Positions 16,805 through 25,114 of a DNA stretch of 55,470 bases are shown one piece after another (the first letter of the stretch is position 1; every line of letters starts with the position of its first letter). The notes beneath the pieces were generated by a model, which was not told where the DNA came from, did not search any database, and worked only from the letters and a program-made list of their open reading frames with translations. Made by a program: the position numbers and the translations under genes. Origin of the DNA: an uncultured Planctomycetaceae bacterium. GTDB taxonomy: Bacteria; Planctomycetota; Planctomycetia; Planctomycetales; Planctomycetaceae. The stretch spans positions 1 to 55,470 of the forward strand of contig CAJWGB010000008.1 in the NCBI GenBank assembly GCA_913031625.1. Reading direction: 5' to 3'.

Positions 16805-18472
16805 ATGAAAAACCTGCCACGACGGATTGAACGCATGGCACCATTTGCCGTCGCAGCGTTGATTTTTTGCCTCACACCTCAGTTGAGTGCTCAGGACGAC
16901 GCCGAGGCGGAAGAGGTGGATGAATCGAAACTGTCCCCTGTCGCCTACATCAACCACAAGGTTCAGCAGGGATACGAAGAGAACGAGATTACTCCGTCGC
17001 CGATGGCAGACGATGAAGAGTGGCTTCGTCGCGTCTACCTTGACATTGTCGGTCGTATTCCGACTCTGGAAGAATCCAAGAATTATCTGAAAGATGAGAG
17101 TCCTCGTAAGCGATTCTCTCTCGTAAGCGACTTGCTGGAGAGTTCTGACTACATCCGAAACCTGACAACGGTCTGGAGCAACAACTGTGTTGGTCGAGGA
17201 ACTCCTCGGGGCAACAACGCTGCATTCAGCCGCCGTGGTATGGAGAAGTTCTTCCGTGAAGCATTTGCGAAGAATCGCCCATGGAACGACGTGGTTGTCG
17301 ATCTCGTCGCGAGCGAAGGTCACTGGGAAGAAAACGGAGCCGTCAACTTTGCTCTGGCTCAGATGCAGATGGACGACGATGCCGTTCAGTTGACCGCCAA
17401 GACAACTCGACTGTTCCTTGGCATGCAGGTGCAGTGTACTCAGTGTCACGACCACCCCTTTAATAAGTGGGAGCAGAGCCAGTTCTGGGAGTTCAACAGT
17501 TTCTTCCGTCAGGTTCGAAACCGAAACGTTCAGCGAACCAACCCCACGACTGGTCGTCGTGAGCAGGATTATCGAGAACTGTATCTTGTGGACTTCGAGG
17601 GTCCTGTCTTTTACGAAAAGCGAAGTGGCCTGATGCAGGTTGCCTTCCCCAAGTACGAAGGCAAGGCAATTGCTCCAGACTCATTCGACCGTCGCAAAGA
17701 GTTCGCTCGCCTGCTTGTCTCAGCTGACAACGGTGAAACTCCTCTGATTGCCAAAGCATTTGTCAACCGCACGTGGGGACAGTTCTTCGGCCACGGCTTC
17801 ACTCGTCCGGTCGACGACATGGGCCCGCACAACTCGGCCTCCCATCCGGAGCTGCTGGACCGTCTGTCAGAAGAATTCGTCAAGACGGGCTACAACGTCA
17901 AAGAGCTGTATCGCTGGATTGCTGTCTCCGAGCCTTATGCTCGATCCAGCAAATTTGGTGCAGACAACGAAATTGACAATCCCGGTGCTGGCGAAATGCC
18001 ACTGTTCAGCCACATGTACCTCAAGTCCATGCAGGCTGAGCAGCTTTATGACTCACTGATCGTTGCGACAAACGCTCAGAAGTCTGGTCGAGGCGGCTGG
18101 GATGCTCAGGAAGCACAGCGACGTCGCTGGATGCAGCAGTTTGTTGTGGCCTTCGACAACGATGAGAACGATGAAGCAACCACCTTCAACGGCACAATTC
18201 CTCAGGCTCTGATGATGATGAACAGTGAACTCATCAACAAAGCTGTGAGCGCTGAGCGAGGCAGCTTCCTCAACGATACTCTGAGTGCTCGCGGAAGTGA
18301 GACAGAGAAACTGAATGACCTGTACCTTGCAGCTCTGACGCGACGTCCCTCACGGAACGAAGCACGAGCTGCTCAGACTGTGATGAAGGCGTACCGAGGC
18401 AACAAAGTGGCAGCGTATCAGGACCTGTTCTGGGCACTGTTGAACTCGAACGAATTCATCTTTAACCATTGA
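16805..18472 (+). CDS. Secreted DUF1549/DUF1553 protein with one CxxCH motif
   Basis: This 555-residue protein has a signal peptide (MKNLPRRIERMAPF core ending QLSAQ), then the planctomycete PSCyt2/DUF1549 domain (about 40-245) and DUF1553 (about 300-545). A single C211-T-Q-C-H215 motif, followed by DHPFNKW, is the conserved CxxCHDHPF of this family and could bind haem c or act as a redox/metal centre. Start choice: the ATG at 16805 has GGAG eight bases upstream. The Tat-exported DUF1501 protein follows after 74 bases, the standard partner arrangement. Codons ending in T look enriched compared with the paralogue at 20502, hinting at high expression. The biochemical activity of these proteins is not known. 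Confidence 0.9.
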   Translation: MKNLPRRIERMAPFAVAALIFCLTPQLSAQDDAEAEEVDESKLSPVAYINHKVQQGYEENEITPSPMADDEEWLRRVYLDIVGRIPTLEESKNYLKDESPRKRFSLVSDLLESSDYIRNLTTVWSNNCVGRGTPRGNNAAFSRRGMEKFFREAFAKNRPWNDVVVDLVASEGHWEENGAVNFALAQMQMDDDAVQLTAKTTRLFLGMQVQCTQCHDHPFNKWEQSQFWEFNSFFRQVRNRNVQRTNPTTGRREQDYRELYLVDFEGPVFYEKRSGLMQVAFPKYEGKAIAPDSFDRRKEFARLLVSADNGETPLIAKAFVNRTWGQFFGHGFTRPVDDMGPHNSASHPELLDRLSEEFVKTGYNVKELYRWIAVSEPYARSSKFGADNEIDNPGAGEMPLFSHMYLKSMQAEQLYDSLIVATNAQKSGRGGWDAQEAQRRRWMQQFVVAFDNDENDEATTFNGTIPQALMMMNSELINKAVSAERGSFLNDTLSARGSETEKLNDLYLAALTRRPSRNEARAAQTVMKAYRGNKVAAYQDLFWALLNSNEFIFNH

Positions 18473-18546
18473 TCCTTTCGCGAAGCATTCTGCTTCGCTG
18501 ACTATCCGAAACTCTTCGAACACTCTTTTTTTCCGGGAGACTGACC

Positions 18547-19872
18547 ATGGCACTTTGGAATAACTACGGCATGGATCGACGTCACTTCATGCAGCACATG
18601 GCGGCTGCAGCGGCAACGATTCCTGCAATGAACTTCCTGTCACACGTACAGGCCAACGCGGCAACGCTGAAAGAAAACAACAAGTCCTGCATCCTCATGT
18701 GGATGGGCGGTGGTCCACCAACCATTGATATCTGGGACCTGAAGCCCGGCACCAAGACGGGTGGTGAATTCAATCCCATTCAGACAGCTGCTCCAGGTGT
18801 TGGCATTAGTGAGCACATGCCGGAAACAGCCAAGGTCTTCAAGGATCTGTCCATCGTTCGCTCAATGAGCACACGAGAAGCAGACCATGGACGCGGCCGT
18901 TATTACATGCACACCGGCTTCGTTCCCAACCCAACTGTCGTTCACCCAACCTTCGGTTCAGTTGTGAGCTACGAACTGGGACGTAAGCGTTCTGCTCTGG
19001 AGATCCCATCCTTCGTTTCTGTCGGTGGTGGTTCCGGTCAGGCTGGTTTCCTCGGCATGACTCACGCACCATTCGTCGTGGGTACTGACGGCCGCATCAA
19101 CAACGCTCCTGGTGATGAAGCCAAGAAGCGGCTTCCGGGTCGTCTGGAAATGCTGAAGGTGGTTGAGTCCAACTTCATCAACTCCAAACGTGGTGAGCTG
19201 CCAGAGGCTCATAAGGATGTTTACAAGAGTGCTGTTAACCTGATGACTTCCCGTCAGATGGCAGCGTTCAACATTGAAAAGGAAGATCCTTCACTGGGGC
19301 TGCAGGCGGAAACCGAAGCCACCAAAGCGATGTACATGGGTGATGGTGCTGGCGGCATGGGCGGAAATGGCTTTGGCCGCAGCCTCCTGATGGCTCGCCG
19401 ACTGGTTCAGGTTGGTGTTCCGTTCGTCGAAGTGAACCTCGGCGGTTGGGACCTGCACAATAATGTCTTTGCAACGCTGCGTGATCAGCGTCTGCCAACT
19501 CTCGACCGTGGTATCGGGGCTTTGGTCAATGACTTGAAGCAGCGAAACATGCTGGACGACACTGTAATCGTCTGGATGGGTGAGTTCGGCCGAACGCCTC
19601 GCATCAACCAAAACGTTGGTCGTGACCACTGGGCAGCCAGTTGGTCAAACGTCATCGGTGGTGGTGGCCTGAAGAATGGGCAGGCTGTTGGTGCAACCAA
19701 CGAAGACGGTACTCGCGTTGCTGACAACAGCAAGGCATACCTGCCGGGCGACATCTGGGCCACGGTTGCATACGCAATGGGTATTCCTCTGAATACTGTC
19801 CACACATCCAAGCGTGGACGTCCGATGAAGCTCGCTAACGGCGGAACAGCGATCAAAGAACTGATCGGCTAG
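18547..19872 (+). CDS. Tat-exported DUF1501 protein
   Basis: The 441-residue protein has a twin-arginine-type leader ([20 protein letters not shown]) and the DUF1501 fold, which is related to the alkaline-phosphatase/sulfatase superfamily. Visible blocks are [17 protein letters not shown] near the start, a [13 protein letters not shown] segment, and [12 protein letters not shown]...GRDHW near the C-terminus, placed like metal-binding parts of that superfamily. A GGGAG site lies just before the ATG at 18547. It forms an operon with the DUF1549/DUF1553 gene before it and ends in a strong hairpin terminator. Substrate and reaction are unknown; the pairing is a planctomycete and verrucomicrobial hallmark. 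Confidence 0.9.
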   Translation: MALWNNYGMDRRHFMQHMAAAAATIPAMNFLSHVQANAATLKENNKSCILMWMGGGPPTIDIWDLKPGTKTGGEFNPIQTAAPGVGISEHMPETAKVFKDLSIVRSMSTREADHGRGRYYMHTGFVPNPTVVHPTFGSVVSYELGRKRSALEIPSFVSVGGGSGQAGFLGMTHAPFVVGTDGRINNAPGDEAKKRLPGRLEMLKVVESNFINSKRGELPEAHKDVYKSAVNLMTSRQMAAFNIEKEDPSLGLQAETEATKAMYMGDGAGGMGGNGFGRSLLMARRLVQVGVPFVEVNLGGWDLHNNVFATLRDQRLPTLDRGIGALVNDLKQRNMLDDTVIVWMGEFGRTPRINQNVGRDHWAASWSNVIGGGGLKNGQAVGATNEDGTRVADNSKAYLPGDIWATVAYAMGIPLNTVHTSKRGRPMKLANGGTAIKELIG

Positions 19873-19901
19873 TCGACGCTGTTCGAATTGGAATTGCGAC
19901 G

Positions 19902-19932
19902 GGGTCCCGATCACTGATCGGGACCCTTTTTT
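19902..19932 (+). terminator. Strong rho-independent terminator after the DUF1549/DUF1501 operon
   Basis: GGGTCCCGATCA pairs perfectly with TGATCGGGACCC across a one-base loop centre, followed by TTTTTT. It isolates the upstream operon from the sigma-factor gene that starts 22 bases later. Confidence 0.9.
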
Positions 19933-19953
19933 GTCCCAGGTCTGCAGACTGCC

Positions 19954-20502
19954 ATGTCAAAGAGTTCAGACAATTCGACTCGAACACCGGATGAACACTT
20001 CATTAGAGAGTTCACTCAGGCTCAGCGACCGTTGTATCTGTTTATTCTGCCGTTGACCGGAAACCCGACCGACGCTGATGAGGTTCTTCAGGAGACAAAC
20101 CTTGTCGTCTGGGCCAAGTGGAACCAGTTTCAGTCCGGAACAAACTTTCTTGCCTGGGCTCGGGCAATTGCCCGACTGGAAGTTTTTCGGTTTCGCCGCA
20201 CCAAAAAGACCAAAGGTGCAATCAACGACGAAGGATTGCTGAGTCAGATCGCGGAACGGGCTGAGGTATTGAGCGACCAGACGGATGCACGACAGCGGGC
20301 GTTGACGATGTGTATGGAGCGACTTCGTCCACGAGATCGGGAACTGATTCAGATGAGATACGCTGCCGGGCAGAACGGTGACCGGGTTGCCAAACAGCTT
20401 GGTCGTCCTGCAAACTCTGTTTACCAGTCGCTCAGTCGAATTCGCCGCACACTGACCGAGTGTGTTCAGCACCGACTGTCGGAATCAGGAGGAGTGTCCT
20501 GA
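19954..20502 (+). CDS. ECF-type RNA polymerase sigma-70 factor
   Basis: The 182-residue protein has sigma region 2 (about residues 15-90, with QRPLYLFILPLTGNPTDADEVLQETNLVVW and the NFLAWARAIARLEVFRFRR promoter-melting block) and region 4 (about 115-175, with LRPRDRELIQMRY and an SVYQSLSRIRRTL helix-turn-helix). It lacks regions 1 and 3, so it is an ECF sigma factor of the planctomycete kind. Its stop overlaps the next start (TGATG), so it is coupled to the membrane protein behind it, which is probably its anti-sigma regulator. It starts right after a terminator, so it must have its own promoter in or just before the hairpin. The regulon is unknown. Confidence 0.92.
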   Translation: MSKSSDNSTRTPDEHFIREFTQAQRPLYLFILPLTGNPTDADEVLQETNLVVWAKWNQFQSGTNFLAWARAIARLEVFRFRRTKKTKGAINDEGLLSQIAERAEVLSDQTDARQRALTMCMERLRPRDRELIQMRYAAGQNGDRVAKQLGRPANSVYQSLSRIRRTLTECVQHRLSESGGVS

Positions 20503-22574
20503 TGGATGCCAAAGAAGAAGTATTTCGCATTGTCGGCCTGATGGTCGAAGGTCAGGCGACTCAGGATGAGATTGAACAGCTGACTGATCTGTTGAAATCA
20601 GACCAGTCGCTGGTGGACATTTACACTCAGTATATGTGTCTGCACAGCCAGCTGACCTGGGACACGGCACACACGCAGCACTCTCTCCCTGAGACAGAAG
20701 TGCCCGCTGAAGTCCGTGAAGTCGCAGTCACAGTCGCCAGACGAGATACGCAACGACCATTGAGAGCCGCCGTCGCGGCTGCTGTGGTCGCGTGCGCTGC
20801 AGTCCTGCTTGCCATCCCGTTTCTCGTACCAGGTGACGAAGGCAACGAAGTCGCGGACAATGATCGAGTTACCCCAGTCGACAACAGGCCTGAGGTTCAG
20901 CCGCAGCAGCCTGAAAACGACGATACTGATCTGACTCCGATTCGTCCGATCCAGGTCACTGAAAACACCAACAGGCAGAATGATCCTCGCCATTCGACAG
21001 AAGTCGTTGAGAATCATCCGCGGGAACCACGGTTGAAGGACGGATTTACCGACGCCGAAGTGATTGCATCCATCAACAGACTGCTGCACAAGTCGTGGGA
21101 AGAGAATGAACTGACCCCTGCCCCGGTTGCTTCGGACTCGGAGTTTATTCGCCGTGCAACACTGACGATTGCCGGCAGAATTCCGACCCTGCAGGAATCC
21201 CGGAAGTACCTGTCATCGAAGAGTCCACGTCGCAAGACAGAATTGCTGAATGATTTGCTCGCCAGCACTGCACGGGCAGATCATCTGGCAACCATCTGGA
21301 CCAACCTGCTGGTAGGCCGCACCGAGCGCCGAGGCGTAAATCGGGAATCACTGTTCGATTTCCTTGCCGACTCCTTCGAGGATAACACTGCATGGATCGA
21401 CATCACGGGGGACCTGATCACGGCGACCGGCCGCAACGACGAGAATGGAGCGACCAACTTTCTGCTGGCTCACCTCAATAACGAGGCGACTCCGGCCACT
21501 GCCGTAACAGCACGGTTGTTTCTTGGTGAACAGATCAGCTGTGTACAGTGCCACGACCATCCGTTTACAAAGGGAATTCGTCAGGAAGACTACTGGGCAC
21601 TCAATGCTTTCTTTAAGGATACTGTGCGAGAAGTCGTGCGGGAGCCGCGTCAACAGGGACGCTATATGACCTGCCGACTTGTCGACCGACAGCAGGTCGA
21701 ACGGATCACTCATTTCGAAGCTCGAAACGGTGAGCAGCGAGCCGTGCTTCCTCGGTACGACAACGTCACACTACCGGCATCCGATCAGGAGAGTCGCCGA
21801 CGTCGTCTCGCATCTCTGTTGGCTCGGGATTCAAACACAAAGATCTCGCGGTCCATGGTGAATAGAATGTGGGCCCACTTCTTTGGATACGGCTTTACCC
21901 CGGCGGTCGACGATATGGGACCTCACGCCGATGTCAGCCACCCGGAGCTGCTGGACCTGCTGACGGAAGCGTTTGCGAAATCTGATTACGACCTTCAGCG
22001 GTTGTCGCTCTGGATTGTCAGCAGCGAAGCCTGGCAGCTTTCCGGTGCATCCACGGGAGACCGAGATGTGCCCGAACATGGAGAGCTACCCCTCTTCAGT
22101 CGTGTCTATCCTCGCAGAATGTCGCCCGAACAGGTCTACGAATCTGTGCGTGTCGCCATTCGTTCTTCTTCCGGGCAGTCATTAAGTTATGACTCAGGGG
22201 GCCTGCAACATCGCAGAGAATGGGTGGGCCAGTTTGCTCAGAATTATGACACAGATGAAAACGACGAGTCGGTTAATTTTGAAGGCACAATTTCCCAGGC
22301 CCTGGTCATGATGAATGGCGTTGAGGTGGAATCTGCCATTCAGATGGCCACAAAAGCCGTCCTGACTGAGGTCTCTCCAGCGCCAGCGAAGGCACTGGAA
22401 ACAGTCGCTCTTGCAATCCTGAGTCGTGAGCCAACGTCTGCTGAAGAAAAGGCATTTCGCCGACACCAGATGGTGCTTGCTCGCCAGATGCCGGGACCGC
22501 AGGTATTTCCTCGTGCTGTTGAGGACATGATGTGGGCATACCTGAACAGCAGCGAATTCGTCCTGGTGCAGTAA
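20502..22574 (+). CDS. Membrane anti-sigma-like protein fused to DUF1549/DUF1553 (receptor form)
   Basis: The 690-residue protein has a cytoplasmic helical N-terminus (about 1-75; EEVFRIVGLMVEGQATQDEIEQLTDLL) resembling the short anti-sigma heads found next to planctomycete ECF factors. One membrane helix (about 88-111) and a Pro/Asn/Asp-rich spacer (about 112-180) follow, then complete DUF1549 and DUF1553 domains outside the membrane. The outer half is clearly paralogous to the secreted protein at 16805-18472: both have EENE(I/L)TP, GRIPTL(E/Q)ES and one CxxCHDHPF (here C347-V-Q-C-H351). The ATG at 20502 shares a base with the sigma factor's stop. The layout suggests that the state of the outer domain releases the sigma factor. 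Confidence 0.85.
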   Translation: MDAKEEVFRIVGLMVEGQATQDEIEQLTDLLKSDQSLVDIYTQYMCLHSQLTWDTAHTQHSLPETEVPAEVREVAVTVARRDTQRPLRAAVAAAVVACAAVLLAIPFLVPGDEGNEVADNDRVTPVDNRPEVQPQQPENDDTDLTPIRPIQVTENTNRQNDPRHSTEVVENHPREPRLKDGFTDAEVIASINRLLHKSWEENELTPAPVASDSEFIRRATLTIAGRIPTLQESRKYLSSKSPRRKTELLNDLLASTARADHLATIWTNLLVGRTERRGVNRESLFDFLADSFEDNTAWIDITGDLITATGRNDENGATNFLLAHLNNEATPATAVTARLFLGEQISCVQCHDHPFTKGIRQEDYWALNAFFKDTVREVVREPRQQGRYMTCRLVDRQQVERITHFEARNGEQRAVLPRYDNVTLPASDQESRRRRLASLLARDSNTKISRSMVNRMWAHFFGYGFTPAVDDMGPHADVSHPELLDLLTEAFAKSDYDLQRLSLWIVSSEAWQLSGASTGDRDVPEHGELPLFSRVYPRRMSPEQVYESVRVAIRSSSGQSLSYDSGGLQHRREWVGQFAQNYDTDENDESVNFEGTISQALVMMNGVEVESAIQMATKAVLTEVSPAPAKALETVALAILSREPTSAEEKAFRRHQMVLARQMPGPQVFPRAVEDMMWAYLNSSEFVLVQ

Positions 22575-22701
22575 AACGCCCCGGATCGCTTTCCCCGGCT
22601 ACCAGCACGCGGTGCCTTTGGGCAGAATAACGATTGTCCGGTCGAATATTTGACACGGAAGTCCGAATAGCACTTGTCTAACCACCTCATGGACCGTGTT
22701 C

Positions 22702-23538
22702 ATGCCTTCATCGTCTTCAGAGAACTGGCAACTGCCTGTTTTGTTGTGCGCAGCGCTGATCTTTGCACCGATGGTCGGTTGTACGCCTGATGACTCGGAC
22801 TCGGATCAGTCCGGTGAAACGGATGGAGAGCAGTCCGACACTGACGATGGGGATACAATATCTGAACTCGCGGATTCCGCCTCGGACGCACTCAGCGACA
22901 CCTGGGATGTCATTGTGGAGAAGACTCAGTCCGGACTCACGGTCGTGGGCCAGAAGATGTCTTCCGGCGCCCAGACAACCATGGATGCGACGAAGGCCGC
23001 CTGGGTCTGGTCGGCCGATCAGTCGGCTGAGGGTTGGGACTGGATTGTTGAAAATGCGGGTGACGCCACGGAATGGGCCAGGGACACGGCAGCTGACACC
23101 TGGGCCGTCACGAAGCAGAAAAGTGGCAAAATGAGCCTGTGGGTGAAAGTGAAGGCAAAGGGTGGCGTTGCATGGGCCAGGACAGCGCTGCCCGAAGCGT
23201 GGGAGGTCACGAAGGACGCAGCTGGCAACGCATGGGTGTGGGTTGGAGAGCATAAAGTCGAGATGGCGGTCGCAGCTGCAGTCGTGGCGGTAGTCGTTGC
23301 AGGATTAATTGTGGCGCCCGAAGGAGTCGGTCCGGCTGTCGTCAAGGGAGCCGTTGCCGGAAGCGCATCTCATGGCGTCAGGTTTCTGGCTGCGGCATGG
23401 CGAGATCGCGAGAGTACTGAGGAAGGTCAGTCGCTCGGCGAAGCAAGTCGGGACGTATTCATGGCCATTGGGAAGTCAGTTCTGACATCCTGTGGCTCTG
23501 AGGTGCTGGGCAGTATTCCCGGCGATGCGGAAGCGTAA
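22702..23538 (+). CDS. Lipoprotein with repeated tryptophan-rich amphipathic segments
   Basis: About 278 residues. A signal peptide ends in the lipobox PMVGC (Cys about residue 27), followed by an Asp/Ser/Glu-rich linker, as expected for a lipid-anchored envelope protein. Residues about 60-190 contain at least six irregular repeats of 12-17 residues built on a TW-x-V-x-x-K or W-x-W core (DTWDVIVEKTQ, AAWVWSADQSAEG, WDWIVENAGDATE, DTWAVTKQKSG, EAWEVTKDAAGN, NAWVWVGEHK). A small-residue hydrophobic helix follows (about 193-215), then a charged tail. No known family is recognised. The start could also be the GTG at 22696. Confidence 0.7.
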   Translation: MPSSSSENWQLPVLLCAALIFAPMVGCTPDDSDSDQSGETDGEQSDTDDGDTISELADSASDALSDTWDVIVEKTQSGLTVVGQKMSSGAQTTMDATKAAWVWSADQSAEGWDWIVENAGDATEWARDTAADTWAVTKQKSGKMSLWVKVKAKGGVAWARTALPEAWEVTKDAAGNAWVWVGEHKVEMAVAAAVVAVVVAGLIVAPEGVGPAVVKGAVAGSASHGVRFLAAAWRDRESTEEGQSLGEASRDVFMAIGKSVLTSCGSEVLGSIPGDAEA

Positions 23539-23619
23539 CAGACATTGCGAGGCGGCGCTTGATTTCGGTGCACAACAAAGGTCTGATTCTCAGGTAACCC
23601 TGTTTTCCTGAGGACGCAA

Positions 23620-24570
23620 ATGTTTCGACTCCTGATTCTCTCTCTGGCACTCGCTGTCTTTCCCGCACTACCGACGCCCGCTGCTGATGCGCAGGACTCT
23701 AAGAACAAGCCCGCGGCGAATGCCGGAAAGCCAAAACAGAAAAAGCAGCCCGGTCCGTTTCGCTGGGTGAATCCGCTTAAGCAGGAACTGCCTGGCGTGA
23801 AGCATGCCACGTTTCGCAGCCCGTCCATGAAGATTGATGTCGGGTATTGCCTTTACCTGCCGCCGGAGTACTTCGAGGTCGCTCACAGTAAGAAGCGGTT
23901 CCCAGTGGTTTACTACCTGCATGGTGGGCGACCGGGCAATGAGCTCAAGAGCATCAAACTATCGACACATATTCACAAACAAATCACTTCCGGAAAGGTC
24001 CCGGACATGATCTATGTGTTTGTGAATGGCGGCCCGGTGAGTCATTACAACATGCCCGAGCGAAAAAACGCGATGGGTGCGGACGTATTCATCAAAGAAC
24101 TGATTCCGCATATAGACAGGACTTACCGCACAATTGTCGAGCGAAGCGGTCGGGGTCTGGAAGGTTTCAGCCAGGGAGGCCGCGGAACGACCCGACTCAT
24201 GTTTCGGTATCCGGAGTTATTCGGCAGTGCCGCACCAGGCGGGGCCGGACACGCGACCGAGAAACGGATCAGTGAAGAAGATGGACGCGAGAGTGAATCA
24301 CTCGTGTTTCAGCCGGGCGACAATACCTACGATCTCGCGAGAAAGTACGCGGCAACTCGAACGCCCGCACTGCCAATCCTGATTCATGTCGGAACGAAGG
24401 GGTTCAATTATGAGAACAACCTTGCGTACATGAAATTTCTCGACTCGCTAAAGGTGCCGTATCAGAAGCTGATCGTTCCGGACGTGCCTCACAGTGCGGC
24501 ACAGATCTACCAACAGGAATCACTTACTCTGATGAGATTCCATGCCCGCAATTTTGGCCTGATTGACTAA
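23620..24570 (+). CDS. Secreted esterase (esterase D/feruloyl-esterase-like alpha/beta hydrolase)
   Basis: The 316-residue protein has a signal peptide (MFRLLILSLALAVFPALPTPAADA) and a Lys-rich linker, then an alpha/beta hydrolase domain of the Esterase D/tannase-feruloyl esterase type. Visible features are YYLHGG (oxyanion-hole strand, about residue 100), the nucleophile Ser in GFSQGGRG (about 182-189), a late Asp and PHSAAQIY with the catalytic His near the C-terminus (about 290). It should release acyl or phenolic esters from polysaccharides outside the cytoplasm. It starts about 80 bases after the lipoprotein stop and may share its transcript. Confidence 0.88.
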   Translation: MFRLLILSLALAVFPALPTPAADAQDSKNKPAANAGKPKQKKQPGPFRWVNPLKQELPGVKHATFRSPSMKIDVGYCLYLPPEYFEVAHSKKRFPVVYYLHGGRPGNELKSIKLSTHIHKQITSGKVPDMIYVFVNGGPVSHYNMPERKNAMGADVFIKELIPHIDRTYRTIVERSGRGLEGFSQGGRGTTRLMFRYPELFGSAAPGGAGHATEKRISEEDGRESESLVFQPGDNTYDLARKYAATRTPALPILIHVGTKGFNYENNLAYMKFLDSLKVPYQKLIVPDVPHSAAQIYQQESLTLMRFHARNFGLID

Positions 24571-24679
24571 CCGCCGCCCGAAACCGATTCGAGTTGGCCG
24601 GAATAGGAGTCGCCCGTTTCAAGGGGACATCGACCGGCGTTCAGCGCCGCCCTGATCCCACCAGCATACGTTCTTCTGA

Positions 24680-24910
24680 ATCTGTCTCCATTGCTGGCCA
24701 CTGCAAACGGATACGCGCGCGGAATCATGGTGGTTTGTTGGATTCAGTGCGTGCTGGCTGCTGCTGATTCCCGTGTTATGTTTACTGCTGGGAAGGCGGA
24801 TCACATCGGGCGCAGGGAAAGCCGTGACGGTCCTTTGGGTACTTGCCTGCGGGATGCTGGCGCTCGCGTTCAACGGGTTTGCCTTTTACACGTGCTACGC
24901 AACGGTTTAG
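24680..24910 (+). pseudogene. Remnant of a small membrane protein
   Basis: A frame of 76 residues opens right after a TGA at 24677 and ends at a TAG at 24908. It encodes two strongly hydrophobic segments, SWWFVGFSACWLLLIPVLCLLLG and VLWVLACGMLALAFNGFAFY, separated by an Arg/Lys/Gly loop. That is hard to explain by chance, but no usable start codon precedes the first segment. Another frame just upstream (about 24625-24700) has an AALIPPAYVLLNLSPLLA-like hydrophobic stretch, so a frameshift may have broken a gene with three helices. It could instead be chance composition or use an unusual start. Confidence 0.4.
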
Positions 24911-24954
24911 ACGCGTCGACTGAAACGTCGTCAGTAAACGACGAGACACAACTT

Positions 24955-25085
24955 CGGGCCGCGAGCGGCGGCAGAAGGGGGGCAGAGCTGTCGCCGCTTC
25001 GCGGCTGGTGACAACGGAGCGGGGCGTTCTGCGGCTCTCGCCCGCAGCTATGTGCTATCGCCGCATTCGCGGCTGGGATGATATG
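24955..25085. repeat. GC-rich hairpin repeat cluster
   Basis: Three hairpin-capable units stand in a row: TCGCCGCTTCGCGGCTGG (about 24991-25008), CTGCGGCTCTCGCCCGCAG (about 25029-25047) and ATCGCCGCATTCGCGGCTGG (about 25058-25077). The first and third are near copies. This looks like a REP-like intergenic element; it may also weaken read-through between the convergent genes. Confidence 0.65.
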
Positions 25086-25114
25086 TATCACGTCAATCGA
25101 AACGCGCCAGGCTG

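Larger units (their letters stand above)
24571..25114. other. Intergenic region with a gene remnant and hairpin repeats
   Basis: Between convergent genes. The first part (about 24600-24910) contains a hydrophobic reading frame without a start. The second part (about 24955-25085) is a cluster of GC-rich hairpins. No intact gene was seen. Confidence 0.6.
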
